64,000 nucleotides of DNA from the NCBI GenBank assembly GCA_932521025.1, contig OW051470.1, positions 10,030,501 to 10,094,500 on the forward strand. The letters run 5' to 3'. The position numbers and the translations under genes are program-made. The notes under the pieces were generated by a model. It was not told the origin of the DNA and ran no database searches. It was given only the letters and a program-made list of their open reading frames with translations. The DNA comes from Oscheius onirici. Its lineage: Eukaryota > Nematoda > Chromadorea > Rhabditida > Rhabditidae. Shown here in pieces: positions 22,082 through 33,836 of this stretch (position 1 is its first letter; each line of letters starts with the position of its first letter).

Positions 22082-23113
22082 CAGGCCCGGCCCGTTCCCA
22101 ACCTTGATTACAGTATAGTCTTCCGACTAGGTTTCCAAGAAAAAAATGTGTCTGGATTTCCGCTTATACTGAAGATCTCACTAGAGAAAACTGTGGGAGA
22201 CTCATATTCTCGGTCTCTACTGGATTTTCGGCTCGTACTCTCGCAATATACCTCTCACTCTGTATAGACTGAATCTCTGACGACTACTGAAAACATTTCA
22301 GCTCTTTTAATTGTTTTCCCTCTGTCCTGACATCTGGTGTCGCTCCTCGCCTCCAATGGCCTATTTCTTGTCGGTCTGGAGAGAAATAAGAGCCCCCGAC
22401 CCAATCGATCACTATACTTACAGAATAAACAGGGGTCCCCGGCGGTCACGCTGCTTTGACCATGTGGACTCTCTGTCTCTCTTTCAAACCAAAAATGGCC
22501 CTCATTTATACAAGGGCGAGAGTGTCTTTCCATTGAAAGTTGACCACCTAATGGCAGAGAAAGAGGGAAAGAGAGACAGCTGGTCAAGTTTGAACTGTTG
22601 ATGTAGACAGGGATCCTTCCGGGGTCTGACTCATTCTCTTTCTTTAGTCGTTCCCACCGCCGCGTGAAAAAAAAGAGAGAACGAGTAGTGATGAGCAAGC
22701 GGGACGGCCTTGTGTGGCCGGGCACAGGGCTAAACATAAATTATATTGCCGTTCGCTGGGTCGTTTGTAGCGTGTATTTACAAAGGCCAATAAGGGGCAC
22801 AGCGGCAAAAGGTCGAATAAAGAATATGCTCATCGATCGAGGGGGAGCGCAGATTGGTATACTGGACGGGGTGAGGAAAGGAGGGACTGACACGGGGACT
22901 GGGAGACTGGGAGACAGAGACAGACCGACAGAGAGACAGATGGACAGAGAGACTCTTTGTCAGAGACTTGAGAGGCGGAGAGACAGAGAAACAGAGACTG
23001 AGAGACGAGACTGAGAGACAGAGAGTGACGAAGAAATTGGGAGATCTAGAGACTGTCTCGTGAAAAAACTGTTAGAAATTTCATTGTATCATTCGTCTAC
23101 TTGATTAACTTTG

Positions 23114-23461
23114 CTAAGAAGCTGGACGAGCCACTGCCACAATCTGTCGCGCTCCGCGAAGAGGACGATCCGACGAGATTTCGATCAAGACGGCTGGTTC
23201 GAGTGACGGGTATGGTTGTGCCCACAGATGGGGACAGACCTCCTTTACCGTCTTCTTCTTCATTCTCACGGACTTTTGTCTCTTGGTGACGACTTGTCTC
23301 TCCTCCGACGTCTTCTCCTTCCTGTCGCGACGGAACAACAGTACGAGGGTGATGAGTTGGAAGGCCAGGACGGAGAACATGAGTAGGAGAAAGATCATGC
23401 CCAGAGCGAAAAGCCATTCCAGTAGATTTGGCAACTGCTTCACATCGGAGAATAGAGTCAT
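23114..23461 (-). CDS. Small single-pass membrane protein, unrecognised
   Basis: A single open frame of 115 residues starts at an ATG immediately behind GTCCAG, a possible trans-splice acceptor. Residues about 12-43 are strongly hydrophobic (LLEWLFALGMIFLLLMF and on to LVLLF), followed by a basic stop-transfer segment (RRDRKEK) and a Lys/Arg-rich cytoplasmic region, then a Pro-containing tail. The start lies 412 nt downstream of the K2P stop on the same strand, so it could be the second gene of an operon or the last exon of an unseen isoform. No family recognised. Confidence 0.5.
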   Translation of the reverse strand: MTLFSDVKQLPNLLEWLFALGMIFLLLMFSVLAFQLITLVLLFRRDRKEKTSEERQVVTKRQKSVRMKKKTVKEVCPHLWAQPYPSLEPAVLIEISSDRPLRGARQIVAVARPAS

Positions 23462-23737
23462 CTGGACGAGGACTTTTGATTGTTTGAAAGTTATACAAAG
23501 TTTTGTTTTAGAAAAAAAACAATTTTATGCTTTTGGAAGAACAGAATCTAAAACTTGGAAAGCTACCGTGTTTGTTTGTTCGGCTATCGATGCATTTCGC
23601 ATGACCGGATCACATCCGAAGTGTCGAGGAGTCTTGGAGTGATGATGAGAGCGGTTGTGGTATCCAGGTTTCTCAAGCTACAGGATTCGCCGAACAAGCT
23701 AGGCTGGCGAGAGATGCCAGGGTAGACTACCTGTACT

Positions 23738-23807
23738 ACCACCCGGGATTGAACTTGCGATCGCTTTCTTCATAGACTGTCATCCTATCCACTTGACTAT
23801 CCGGGCC
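23738..23807 (-). repeat. tRNA-like degenerate sequence
   Basis: The minus strand reads CCCGGATAGTCAAGTGGATAG (shown from 23805) with a D-arm-like GTCA...TGAC pair and a B-box-like GTTCAATCCCGGG. CCCGG and CCGGG at the ends could pair, but the anticodon and T stems do not form. It lies between the K2P stop and the small membrane-protein ORF. Confidence 0.55.
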
Positions 23808-23872
23808 AAGCTACCGTGTAACTGTCTAGAACTATACAATGAAGGCTTCTTTATTGACATAACCGTAATTTC

Positions 23873-26313
23873 TCAGGGAGTTCCTTCTCCATCGTTCGAA
23901 GACAGTCCCTTACTCTTCTGACTCAGCCATCGGACCTTCTGGACCACATCGTCTTGCATCAGATTGAAGCACATGGCCAGCAGGGCCATTCCAAAGAGAA
24001 GATAGACGCTGGTAACTATCAGCTTGTCCTGTGAATCCTTGCCGACTGAGGCGCCGGGGAACAGATCCCCGAATCCGATTGTGGTCAAAGAGACGAAACA
24101 GAAGTAGAACGATGCTAGGGAGGTCCAGCCTTCCCAGAAGGCGAAGAGGATTGTGCCTGGAAATATAGTTTGAGAGTCAGAGGAACAGGACTCACCAGCA
24201 ATGAGATAAGCAAACATTGTAAAAACGACGAGAGACAGAGGAACAGTAATCCTCTCCAAATGAGCCTGGGCAGTCTCTTTGACCTCCAACTGTTCCATCT
24301 CAACTCTCGCCGTGAGCAAATCTTCCACATCCGGGCCTCCCAGATCTAAACCAATTCTACTCAGTAACGATCGCTCTGTACCGAAAGAGTCAATGGAACT
24401 GTCTGCCTTGACACGATGGGCTCGAGTGAGTCGAGAGACGAGTGAATTGGCTCTTCGAATCTTAGCAGCTTTTCTCTTCTTGTGCCAGAGGATCAGTCGG
24501 TATTTGAGGCGGATTGACTGGGCGTAAAGGAATCTGAAAGTACTGAGATACAGAAACTCTTGGAGAACTGTGACGCTTGACTGTCTTTTGGAAATATCTG
24601 TGTATATTACAGTATCCAGAGTCTGGTACTACCTCTTTTTCTGGAGGATCTGTTTCAGTTCAGACTCTTGACTGTCTCTTTCAGTATCTCTTGACAACGA
24701 AGTGTCCGTATCATGTCGTCTGAACCGTGTCTTCTGGTCAGATCCCTGACTCTTGTCCAATAGATTCTAACTCTTCCCCCTGTACTGATTCTGGACTCTC
24801 TTTCAGTTCATGTGAGCTCAGGACTGTCACTTGTTTCTGACTCTTGACTATCTGTCTCTGAGCTTACTCAGACTCTTGATCCTCTCGATGTCTCTCTGGA
24901 CTTACTGAACCAGACTATCTAAACATACTGAACCAGAATCAGATTCTTGTTCTAAACTATTTAAAGCGCAATGGTGTCTGTGGTGGACTGTTTGGATGTT
25001 CGTTTGTCCATGACCACGAACAAGTCAGGACAAGTTATTTTTTCTTAGGATTAGATAGTTAGTTTTGAACCTATTGTTAGGGGGAACGAGAAAACTAATG
25101 TTTGGACAACATTCTTCGCACTTCTGAGCGCCAGGGCGGCGACAGCCGTCGTAGACGGCTGGTCCTTTGTCTATGACTGTGAACTTATTGAAGCGAACTC
25201 TCTTACTGAGCCAGACTGTCTCTCCAGTCAGAAATACCGTAATCCAAAAAAGTTACCTGAATATTTTAGCCATGACGTCACCAATGTTCGTGAGGAAGAG
25301 CAGCATCAAAGGGATGCCGATGATCGCATACAGCATTGTCAACGTCTTACCCATATATGTCTTGGCTAAATTTAAAGGACTGTTTGTTAGGCGATAAAAA
25401 AACCCCAACCTGATGTGTTCCCATACCCAATGGTCGTGATTACTGTAAGAGAGTAGAGAAAAGAGCCGGTGAATGTCCACTGAGCAGACTCTTTGAACTC
25501 TCGACCATCGTAACCTTTCCGGATCTTTTCGAGACACTTCTTTTGGAATCTTTTGACCTAAAATATGGTTTTTAGGGAATTGAAGACACTGTGAACCTCA
25601 TCGTAGACTGTCTGCTTCCATTGCTTTTCGTCTAGTCGATTCACTCTGTAGGTGAGGTTCCAGATGACGTCGACTGCCTTTCCACGGGCTGCTGTTACTT
25701 CGGATTGGATCTGGAAGGGATTATGTAAGACAAATGTGAAGTTCTAGTTCATGGTCAGTTCAGTTTAGTTCAGAAGAGACAGAGACAGAGAAATCGAGGA
25801 ACAAAGAGGTGGAATGACAGACATGGATAGGAACCACGAGACCGAAAATTTTCCAAAACAAAAAATGCATGGCATGTTTGGTCTCAGTTTTTTGCTATTG
25901 CTGTGAAAAATACGTTAAAACAACGTTCGGGGGCAGCGCACCTTGCCAGAATGATCTGCAATTTCAGGCGGCGCGCCTTGAGTCCAGGTAGAAGGCCATC
26001 TACGCTTGAACGCGCAAGGTTACATCCTGTGTTAACGGTCGCAGATAACTTTAAACATTGATTTTTAATGATTTTTGAATCAATTCAAAGAAATTCAAAA
26101 AGGACATACCATTTCCTCATGAGGACCCTCGACGGCCTGAAAGATGACAGCTCCCAGCATTGCATATCCTACCACCTGGATACAAAATATTCGAAAAATG
26201 ATTATTGAACCAACCAAGGCACACAATCCGATGTGTGAAAAGAAAAAGGCAATGATCTTTTTGACCAGGTTAACAACCCTGGTCACCTTGGAACGCCGGT
26301 GGCGACGACCCAT
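23873..26313 (-). CDS. Two-pore-domain potassium channel (TWK type)
   Basis: Exons 26313-26215, 26175-26110, 25710-25597, 25557-25410, 25365-25257, 24533-24196 and 24156-23873 keep frame and give 385 residues from the internal Met (MGRRHRRSK). The two pore loops are TVITTIGYGNTS and SLTTIGFGDLFP, with four hydrophobic helices around them. The long loop after M1 carries NLT (N-glycosylation) and YSLTVITTIGYG. The segment between M2/M3 is basic (RLKYRLILWHKKRKAAKIRR). It forms background K+ leak channels as a dimer in the plasma membrane. The frame stays open upstream of the chosen Met to about 26580 without an ATG, so an N-terminal exon may be missing. A family A copy lies in the 399-nt intron between exons 26175-26110 and 25710-25597. 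Confidence 0.92.
25860..26000 (+). repeat. Dispersed repeat family A, copy 6 (intronic)
   Basis: It reads GCATGTTTGGTCTCAGTTTT, TGCTGTGAAAAATACGTTAA, AACAACGTTCGGGGCAGCG with an extra base, CACCTTGCCAGAATGATCTG and AATTTCAGGCGGCGCGCC, then GAGTCCAGGTAGAAGGCC. It lies in an intron of the K2P gene. Confidence 0.82.
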
Positions 26314-26819
26314 GGTCAGGTGAGGGAGGAGTCCCTGTGGAGAAGGGAGAAGAGTACTCGATGACTCGATTAGCTGCTTTGAACGCCTTGTTGTGGTTTT
26401 GAAGGGGCGAGAAAGAGAGACTCTAGTTGTTGGGGGGCCCTCTTCGAAAGCTGTATCGGATTTGACATCAATCCTCAACACAGCTCTCCCGAGGGAAGGA
26501 AACGCGACGCCCCGGAAGAGAGCATGCTCGTCGGCACAAGTCGAGGGACATAGAGCCTTTGGGGTTTGGTCGATGGGGCTATTTAGGGAGTGACTCTGTT
26601 TCTGTTTTTCTGTCCCTCAAGGTTCCTACGAGACACGACAAGATTACAAAACAAAATAGTTTTTCTTTTCCAGAAACACAAAAGCTTTTTTGGAACTCTT
26701 TTCTAAAAGCAAACTATAAAAAAGTCTCCAAACTTTTCTGTAAAAACATTAATTGGCTTGTTTGCAAAAAAACTTTTATTGTGACCTCGACAGTGTCTTC
26801 TTGCCTCTCCAAAAAAAAA

Positions 26820-27844
26820 ATGGCCGCTGCTGCTGAACCGCTGACGAAGGTTGAAGAAGAACAGGAGGAAGAGGAAATTGTGGAGGTGGATCCGGAGGTC
26901 ATGGAACTCGATCTGACCCGTACCCGTTTCCGCAAGATCGAGGGACTGGAAATTCTCACAAAGGTTAGTCTATCACTGTCCCTGTCCCTGTCCCTGTACT
27001 CACACAAAACTTCCAGATCGAGAGTCTGACTCTCCGCTGGAACCTGATCAAGAAGATTGAGGGACTGTCCACCCTGACCACCCTCCGTACCCTCGACCTC
27101 TACGACAACCAGCTGGAAAAGATTGAGAACCTCTCAAGCCTGGTCAATCTGGAGATTCTCGACTTGTCCTTCAACCGAATCGAACGCATTGAAGGACTGG
27201 AAGAGCTGACCAAGCTGAAGACGCTCTACCTCGTCCACAACAAAATCTCCCGCATCGAGGGTCTCGATCAACTGACCGAACTGGAGTATCTGGAACTCGG
27301 CGACAATCGGATCAAGCGCGTCGAGAATCTTGGCACGAACTGCAACCTGAAGCGTCTCTTCCTCGGCGCCAACCAGATCCGCAAGATGGAAAACTTTGGA
27401 CATTTGAAGCAACTGGAAGTGCTGAGTCTCCCAGCCAACATCATCGTTCAAATCGACGGCCTGGACGAGCTGCCGCAACTGAAAGAACTCTATCTCTGTC
27501 AGAACGGCATCCAGAAGATTGGGGGCCTCGAGAAGAATCTGGCTCTGGAGATTCTGGACCTCAATCAGAATCGTCTGGAACAGGTATCTGGCATCTCGCA
27601 GCTGAAGAATCTCACGGACTTTTGGGCCAAAGCTAACAAGTTGGACGACTGGAGCTGGTTGGACGAGCTGCAACTGCTGCCGCGTCTCAACCTCGTCTAT
27701 CTCAACTTCAATCCGTTCTCCGAGCGCGATCCAAACTACAGGGCCAAGACTATTCGCCTCCTGCCCCAGATCACTCGTCTCGATGCCGATCAGTGCCGTC
27801 TTGAGACGGCCGTCCGTGCTCCTCCTACTATGACTGCTGTCTGA
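26820..27844 (+). CDS. sds-22: SDS22, leucine-rich-repeat regulator of protein phosphatase 1
   Basis: Exons 26820-26963 and 27017-27844 give 323 residues. After an acidic N-terminus (EEEQEEEEIVEVD) there is an uninterrupted ladder of SDS22-type 22-residue repeats of the form LxxLxxLxLxxNxIxxIEGL, for example LYLVHNKISRIEGLDQL. It ends in a capping motif (LPRLNLVYLNFNPFSERDPNY and PQITRLDADQC). SDS22 binds the PP1 catalytic subunit and takes part in its biogenesis and localisation. Length and cap match the family. The intron contains the hexamer version (CTGTCC)n of the satellite. A polyadenylation signal AATAAA lies at 27864. Confidence 0.97.
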
Positions 27845-27863
27845 ATCCAGGTTCTATCGTTTA

Positions 27864-27869
27864 AATAAA
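27864..27869 (+). terminator. Polyadenylation signal of SDS22
   Basis: AATAAA lies 20 nt after the stop codon, followed by a T-rich region. This is a very short 3' UTR, common in nematodes. Confidence 0.7.
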
Positions 27870-28388
27870 AGGCTTTTTGTAGGCTTTCTTTTTTCGTTTG
27901 TAATAAGAGACAAAGATATTTTGAATTTAGGCGAATATCTGAAACACTTGAAGTTTTCAAACCACTGAAAAGAGTACTGAACCAAGTGAGAGTGTTGTTG
28001 CTTTGGTCAAATGAAATATCCGGGCAGAGAGAGCGAGAAATGGAATTTACGCAGCTGCCCGATCAGTTGCACTGTTACAACGATCTTCAGTTGTAGTTTC
28101 TGGGGTTATTTTAGACGCTGAATTCGACAGACAACTTAGAAGGTGCAAAAATAAATGGCAACTGCAGGCAAAGAAATCAGGAAAAAATATCAATTAAGCT
28201 GTTCAAACATCCCGCCATACCGTAGCCGCTTAGTTTTCGTGCCAATTCACTTTCATTTGAATTTTGGAAAGCATTTCGCAGCCCGATTTTTAGTCGACTT
28301 TTTATTCTATTCTCTACGTCATTTCATCTTATGTTGTATAAAAATGCTATAATATACGAAATACCGCTGGAAAAATAGTATTTTCATA

Positions 28389-28613
28389 ATGAACCGTCAG
28401 TTTATCTCATTTTTCGTTGTAATACTTGAAACTGTCCTAGGAACAGTGGCAATACCTTCAGGACCTCTTTCTATGTTCTTACACTGGCATTGTGCATGCT
28501 GTTTAGCGCGTAATTCCGGCCGTGGTACACTAGAATCTTCCAGGGGTAGTTTCAAAATTTTGGTCACTTTCAAGCCCTCATTTCCCTTGTTTTTGATCGA
28601 GATTTGTTCTTAG
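28389..28613 (+). CDS. Possible small secreted protein ORF
   Basis: An open frame of 74 codons begins with a signal-peptide-like stretch (MNRQFISFFVVILETVLG) followed by a Cys pair (HCACC). No homology is recognised, no intron or trans-splice acceptor directs the start, and the surrounding T-rich DNA produces hydrophobic frames easily. It is the only plausible coding signal in the gap 27870-29147. Confidence 0.2.
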   Translation: MNRQFISFFVVILETVLGTVAIPSGPLSMFLHWHCACCLARNSGRGTLESSRGSFKILVTFKPSFPLFLIEICS

Positions 28614-29147
28614 GACTATTTAAACGATGGTTTTGTGCAAAACAGCTATTTAGAGCCTGTATATATGTATTGTCTTGTGTCCTATGTGTCTCCAGTCTAG
28701 AATGTTCCCCCTTTTCCCTGCTTCCCAAGTTCGTTCTCGTAACGCTCTGTCCATTGTGCCCCCTAGTCAATTTCCTAATTTCTTTTGTTCCCAAGCTGAA
28801 CATACCCCATGCTCTTCATTTTTAGCTAGTTTTTCGTCTAGAATGTCCGGGCAACGCTAATTCCATGCTTGAGACCCCAAATTTGCCTCTTTTCGCTCAA
28901 CATGCTCAACTGTCTGCAGTTTTTGATTCATTGCACCTAAATGTCAAAGTTTCTGCGGGGTATTTTGCTTTCAAATAGCTTACCTTATGGCAGCGTAGTA
29001 GCCTCGCCGAGCTTTGTGACCTGAACTTTTCATGATCATTAGAAAAATTACCCGCGATGCCCACTGTATGACGCTTTGTCTCTCTTCCTCTGTCTTTCTT
29101 CTCTTTTCTTATACTAAGCGATCATTCATACCATTTTTTAGGTAAAA

Positions 29148-32110
29148 ATGATGCGGCCTCCGATCATCGTCCTCAAGGAGGGAACCGAGAATGCCCAGGG
29201 AAAGCAGCAGATCATCTCCAACATCAATGCCTGCACGGTAAGCTCCTACATGTATTTCTGACTAATCTCAGCGATTTACAGGTAGTGGCGGACGCGATTC
29301 GAACGACGCTCGGACCCCGCGGCCTGGACAAGCTCATAGTCGACAGCAAGGGCAATACGACGATTTCGAACGACGGAGCCACAATCCTGAAGCTGCTGGA
29401 CATTGTCTTCCCGGCCGCGTGCGTCATGGTCGACATTGCCAAGTCGCAGGACGCCGAAGTTGGTGATGGAACCACGTCAGGTACTTTTGAGCCAGTGTCT
29501 AGCTAATTGTTTAACTTTTAGTCGTCGTGCTGGCTGCCGAGATGCTGAAGCGCGTCAAGCCGTTCATCGAGGACGGAGTCCATCCGCAGCTGCTGATTCG
29601 AGCCTTTTCCAAGGCCAGCGCCGAAGCTCTGCGCTATTTGGACGAGCTGGCCGTACCGAAACGTGGCGAGAAGGAACAGCGCGACATGCTAGTCAAATGT
29701 GCCGCCACGACGCTGAGCTCGAAGCTGGTCAGCCAGGAACGCGACTTTTTCGCAGAGATGGTCGTCGACGCCGTCAATATTCTCGACGAGAACCTGCCAC
29801 TGAACATGATCGGCATCAAGAAGGTCAGCGGAGGAAACTTGCTGGTACGTTTAGATTTCCAAACCGCGAAGACTAGCCAATTTGTAGGAATCGCGTCTGG
29901 TTAGAGGAGTCGCCTTCCAGAAGGCCTTCAGCTATGCCGGATTCGAGATGCAGCCCAAGCACTACAAAGACGTCAATATTGCCCTGCTGAACATTGAACT
30001 GGAGCTCAAGGCCGAGAAGGATAACGCCGAGATGCGTCTCACCACAGTCGACGACTTCCAGGCCGTCAGTTTCCTTCTTTTGACGCTTGTTCGATGAGCA
30101 CTTCATAGCACTGATTAGGATGTTTGCGGCGAGACCCATGATTGTAACTTTCTGTATCGTCCGTTTGAAGCGTTCCTGACGTGCCGCAGTGGCAGAGCGC
30201 TTGATTGGAACCGGAATGACGCTGTTCGATTTCGAGAACCAGCGTCAAATCGGCAGGTCCACTCAGTGCTGTGAAGTTTCTTCCCAAACCATCTTTACCA
30301 CAAGCTAACCTATTTTGTTGCAGGTAGTCGACGCCGAATGGAACATCCTCTACCAGAAGCTCGAGAAGATTCATCAGTCCGGAGCCAAGATTGTCCTCTC
30401 GCGTCTGCCAATCGGAGATGTGGCTACCCAATGGTTCGCTGATCGGTAAGCCTCGTCTCCCGAGCCCCAATGAAATCCCTTCAATTTCAGCGACATGTTC
30501 TGTGCCGGCCGAATTCCTCAAGAGGACCTGGACAGACTCTTGGCCGCCTGCGGTGGATCGATTCTCACGACCGTCACCCAGATTGATGCCTCCGTACTGG
30601 GAACCTGTCAGACCTTCTACGAGCAGCAGATCGGGAGTGAGAGGTAGTTATTTGCTTTTCAAAACCTGTTCGAGAAAGTGTCGAACCCAGTTGTCTTGCC
30701 TCTAAAATTGACCTGAACCTCTCGGATGGTTTCTGCAGTCTGTCGAATGAGTAGAGACGATTTGTGCAGCTCCTGAATTTACGATCGTCCGTGGAAGACC
30801 ATCCTCTGCAAATAGACCCCTGGCCCAACTCTTCCCTGTTAGCAAGTCTCTTGTCACCCTGTATCTGTTTTTTTTATCACAAGTTGTGGTATAGCTGGAA
30901 TCCTATCCCCTTGTCATTCGTTTCAGAAAACTAGAAGCCTCTCACTCCCGATCTGCTGCCCTTTTCTGAACGTTTCTGACGTATTTTGAACATGTCCATT
31001 GCGCAAAATCTTGTGAACCTGCTTGAAAAAGCATCTTGTGTCCTCCTTGCATCTGTTATTGACCTACTAGGCTCAGCATAACCACGTCTTCTTCCCGGTG
31101 AACCTGTCTTTTCCCAGTTGTCGGCTACAAGTGTGTTATTGCTAATATACCATTCCCTTTTTGTTATTATGTTTTGCTTCCCTGTTTGAATTCCCTGAAA
31201 GAATGCCTTAACTGTCTGTAGCTATTGTCCCTCTGTATGACCATGTTTGATATCAGAAGGTTTTACGAGATTTGTTTGCCTAGCACCAAGCCCTGCGAAT
31301 TCCGGTAATGATTTTACTCTTATTGATTTGCCTACCTCCGTATCTCTCCCCTTGTCATTCTGGTTCATTCTCTGTCACACTGTTTCTGAGGCTGTTCAGC
31401 TCCCTAAAGGTTTAGCTCTGTTGACACGAGTCTCGAGAGGGAAAATTATGATGAATTGATCACAAACTTATCGCTTCTCTTTCAGATACAACTTCTTCGA
31501 AGGCTGCAGCAAAGCCCAGGCCTGTACCCTACTGCTTCGCGGAGGAGCCGAGCAGTTTATCGCCGAGACCGAGCGATCTCTCCATGACGCCATTATGATC
31601 GTCCGCCGTGCCAAGAAGAACGAGTCGATTGTGGCCGGAGGCGGTGCCATCGAGATGGAACTGGCCAAGCAGCTTCGCGAAAAGGCCAAGACGATCGCCG
31701 GAAAAGAACAATTCTTCTGGATTGCTTTTGCTCGTAGTTTTGAGGTTTTTGCGCTATTTTTCGCCCAAAACTCATAAATTTAGGTAATTCCTCAACAGCT
31801 CTGCTACAACGCCGGTCTCGATGCCATAGACATTCTGAATCAGCTGCGCCACGCCCACGCAAAGGGCGACAAATGGGCCGGAGTGAACATTCACAAAGAG
31901 GAGGTCGGCGACAATATGGACGCCTACATCTGGGAGCCCAGTCTCGTCAAAAAGGTTCACTTTATCTCGTGATTTTTTTTACCCAAAAAATATGTTTAGA
32001 ATGCCATTACGGCAGCCACAGAAGCCGTCTGTCTCGTGCTGTCGATCGACCAGACCGTGAAAAATGTTCGTTCGCAAGCGGGAGGAATGCCCGCTCTGCC
32101 TGGCATGTAA
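29148..32110 (+). CDS. cct-7: T-complex protein 1 subunit eta (CCT7)
   Basis: Nine exons: 29148-29237, 29282-29480, 29522-29844, 29888-30064, 30324-30445, 30491-30643, 31486-31744, 31784-31954 and 32000-32110. They join in frame to 534 residues, the usual CCT length. Group II chaperonin ATP-site motifs are present: [24 protein letters not shown] and GDGTTS with the catalytic Asp. Eta-type features include [40 protein letters not shown] and [13 protein letters not shown]. One of eight subunits of the cytosolic CCT ring that folds actin and tubulin. The sixth intron is unusually long (842 nt) and T-rich. AATAAA is at 32265. Confidence 0.97.
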
Positions 32111-32264
32111 TCGTCTCCGCCGCTTTTTTGATCCTCAAGCCGTAAAAATCTCGTGCTTTAGCCCCCGTTTTCACACAATTTTCCCTCCCTCTCGTTTTGA
32201 TGCAGTTGTTGTGTTTGCCCTTGCTTTTCTCTTCTCTTTCTTGTTATTTTCCCATTTTTATCCG

Positions 32265-32270
32265 AATAAA
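32265..32270 (+). terminator. Polyadenylation signal of CCT7
   Basis: AATAAA lies 155 nt after the CCT7 stop and 64 nt before the ATG of the next same-strand gene. Confidence 0.6.
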
Positions 32271-32333
32271 CGCCAACTTTTGAATCAATTTTCGCGTGAC
32301 TACCCTGGCCGGAAAGGCTAGTCGTCCTGCGCC

Positions 32334-32710
32334 ATGACTACGCGGGTGGGTTACTCCGAATAACTAGAAGTTTTGGCGTAGATAATCTTCGAAGAACGGG
32401 AGAGACGAGAAGTTGTGCTGAAAGAAGACTTCAACCTCCCGCCATTTTCGTTTCTTCCGACAGAAGAAGCCAAAAAGCCGCTAGGGAAGCTCAGAACCGA
32501 AAGAGGAGCCGGAACGGACGTCGAGACGAGAGAAATTGGCTCAGGACCAAGGTTTCTTGAGAGAAAGCTCTTAATGGAGAGATTTCCAGTGTATTGATGG
32601 TGAATTCTGGAACCAGCTACGAGATCCAGAAGCTGGATGCAACGCGGCTGCATCGAGCTGTAAATGACGTGAAGCTGGCAGCTTTTTTGGAAGAGGTTTT
32701 GCCCTTGTAA
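32334..32710 (+). CDS. Unknown 100-residue protein downstream of CCT7
   Basis: Exons 32334-32345 (MTTR), 32382-32551 and 32590-32710 join in frame. The product begins with an acidic/basic helix (IIFEERERREVVLKEDFN), has a Pro-rich turn (LPPFSFLP), a charged middle and a C-terminal amphipathic helix (VNDVKLAAFLEEVLPL). Introns of 36 and 38 nt with good acceptors support it. The ATG lies 223 nt after the CCT7 stop on the same strand, a spacing typical of a nematode operon. No signal peptide or membrane segment. Family not recognised. Confidence 0.6.
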
Positions 32711-33086
32711 GCTTGCTTTTTTTTAAATTTTCATAGCATTGTGACTTCATTTTAATATTCATCAAATGGTTGTGTGAGTAGAATAGTCTTGTAAAAAGAG
32801 CGTTGTTCAGCGTGTATAGCTATCGGCCGTTCTTGTGAGCAAGAATGAGGCTATTTTACTGCCAAGTTTGGGCGAATTGATGCGTTGCGCGAAACCAAAA
32901 CAGTAATGTGAGCAGCACAACCCCGGGCTCTAATTAATTATCTTGGATAAATCGTCAAAATCATGGCATGAACCTCTAAATACACCTGATTTCAGGTTCG
33001 AGAGCGAGCTACGAGTCAGCGACCTGCAATGTCAGCTTGCAGCAGAATTTTAGCTCTAAAATAAAGAAATTTATGACCAGAATGAA

Positions 33087-33836
33087 CTATTTGATAAGAC
33101 AGCTGCTGAATCTGTCCACGACGGCGGTGAGGATGTAGAACAGGACAAAGTAGGAGACGGGAATTAGGCCGGATTCTTAAGTTATTTGGCTCAAAAAATG
33201 CGGAAAAAGGGGACCTACCAGAGCCACCACATGCGTCGCCGGCTGAAAAAACGGACGGGAAGCGCAGCATGTGATTGACGGGCCAGAAAATCCATGAATC
33301 CATGCAGAAGGCCTAGGATTTTGCGTGTTCTTGGCTTTAAAAAGGCTTACATGTATTCCAGCAACAAGGTAAAGCAGCAGAAAGCCGCTAAAGTTAAAAA
33401 TTAGACGGACAATCAGCTCCATTTTTATCAGATCTTTCGAATTGGTCTCCTGTGGATGTCGGCGCACTAAAAATAGCGTAAAATGGATTGAAAATGACCA
33501 AGATACGCACTCAAATCGGCCAAATCGGCTTTCAGCTTGTTCACATGACGCTCCTTCTTGAAATAGGCTGCAAATTCCGACGTCGGGGAGATTTTGTTCA
33601 TTTCAGCCTCATTCTGTTCAATTTCCTTCGATAGGGCGGCGACTTCTGGATTCACGGGCTTTTCTGGGACTAGTTTGGCAGCCTGAAGCAGTAAAATATG
33701 ATGAAAATGAATGATAAACACTGACTCTGGAAGAAACGGCAGCTTTGACTCTCGGAGCATAAAAGAAGAGCGCCGAGGTGACGAAAACAAAGACGATACT
33801 GCTCACATCTGGCTCCGATCGAATTCCTGCTTCCAT
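33087..33836 (-). CDS. GET1/WRB-like tail-anchored protein insertion receptor
   Basis: Exons 33836-33726, 33682-33511, 33466-33351, 33312-33219 and 33175-33087 give 193 residues in frame. An N-terminal membrane helix (SIVFVFVTSALFFYAP) is followed by a coiled coil with the family motif SEFAAYFKKERHVNKLKADL. Two further helices follow: VRLIFNFSGFLLLYL and, at the end, LIPVSYFVLFYILTAVVDR. WRB/GET1 with CAML/GET2 forms the ER receptor that takes tail-anchored proteins from GET3/TRC40. Topology and length fit. The coiled-coil motif is the main evidence. It follows a small same-strand gene by 205 nt, suggesting an operon. Confidence 0.85.

Larger units (their letters stand above)
20861..23113. 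other. Gene-free interval with nested inverted repeats
   Basis: Nothing coding is recognised. The interval holds two stacked inverted repeats (21591-21772 and 21902-22081) bordered by GGGCCGGGC-type words, and a GACAGAGAGA/GAGACTGGGAGAC tract at 22870-23030. Confidence 0.55.

Noticed and set aside
22255-22737. 160-codon minus frame.
   Set aside because: No conserved motif, no splice sites that extend it, and it lies within repeat-rich DNA.
27134-27673. 179-codon minus frame.
   Set aside because: Shadow of the SDS22 leucine-rich repeats on the other strand.
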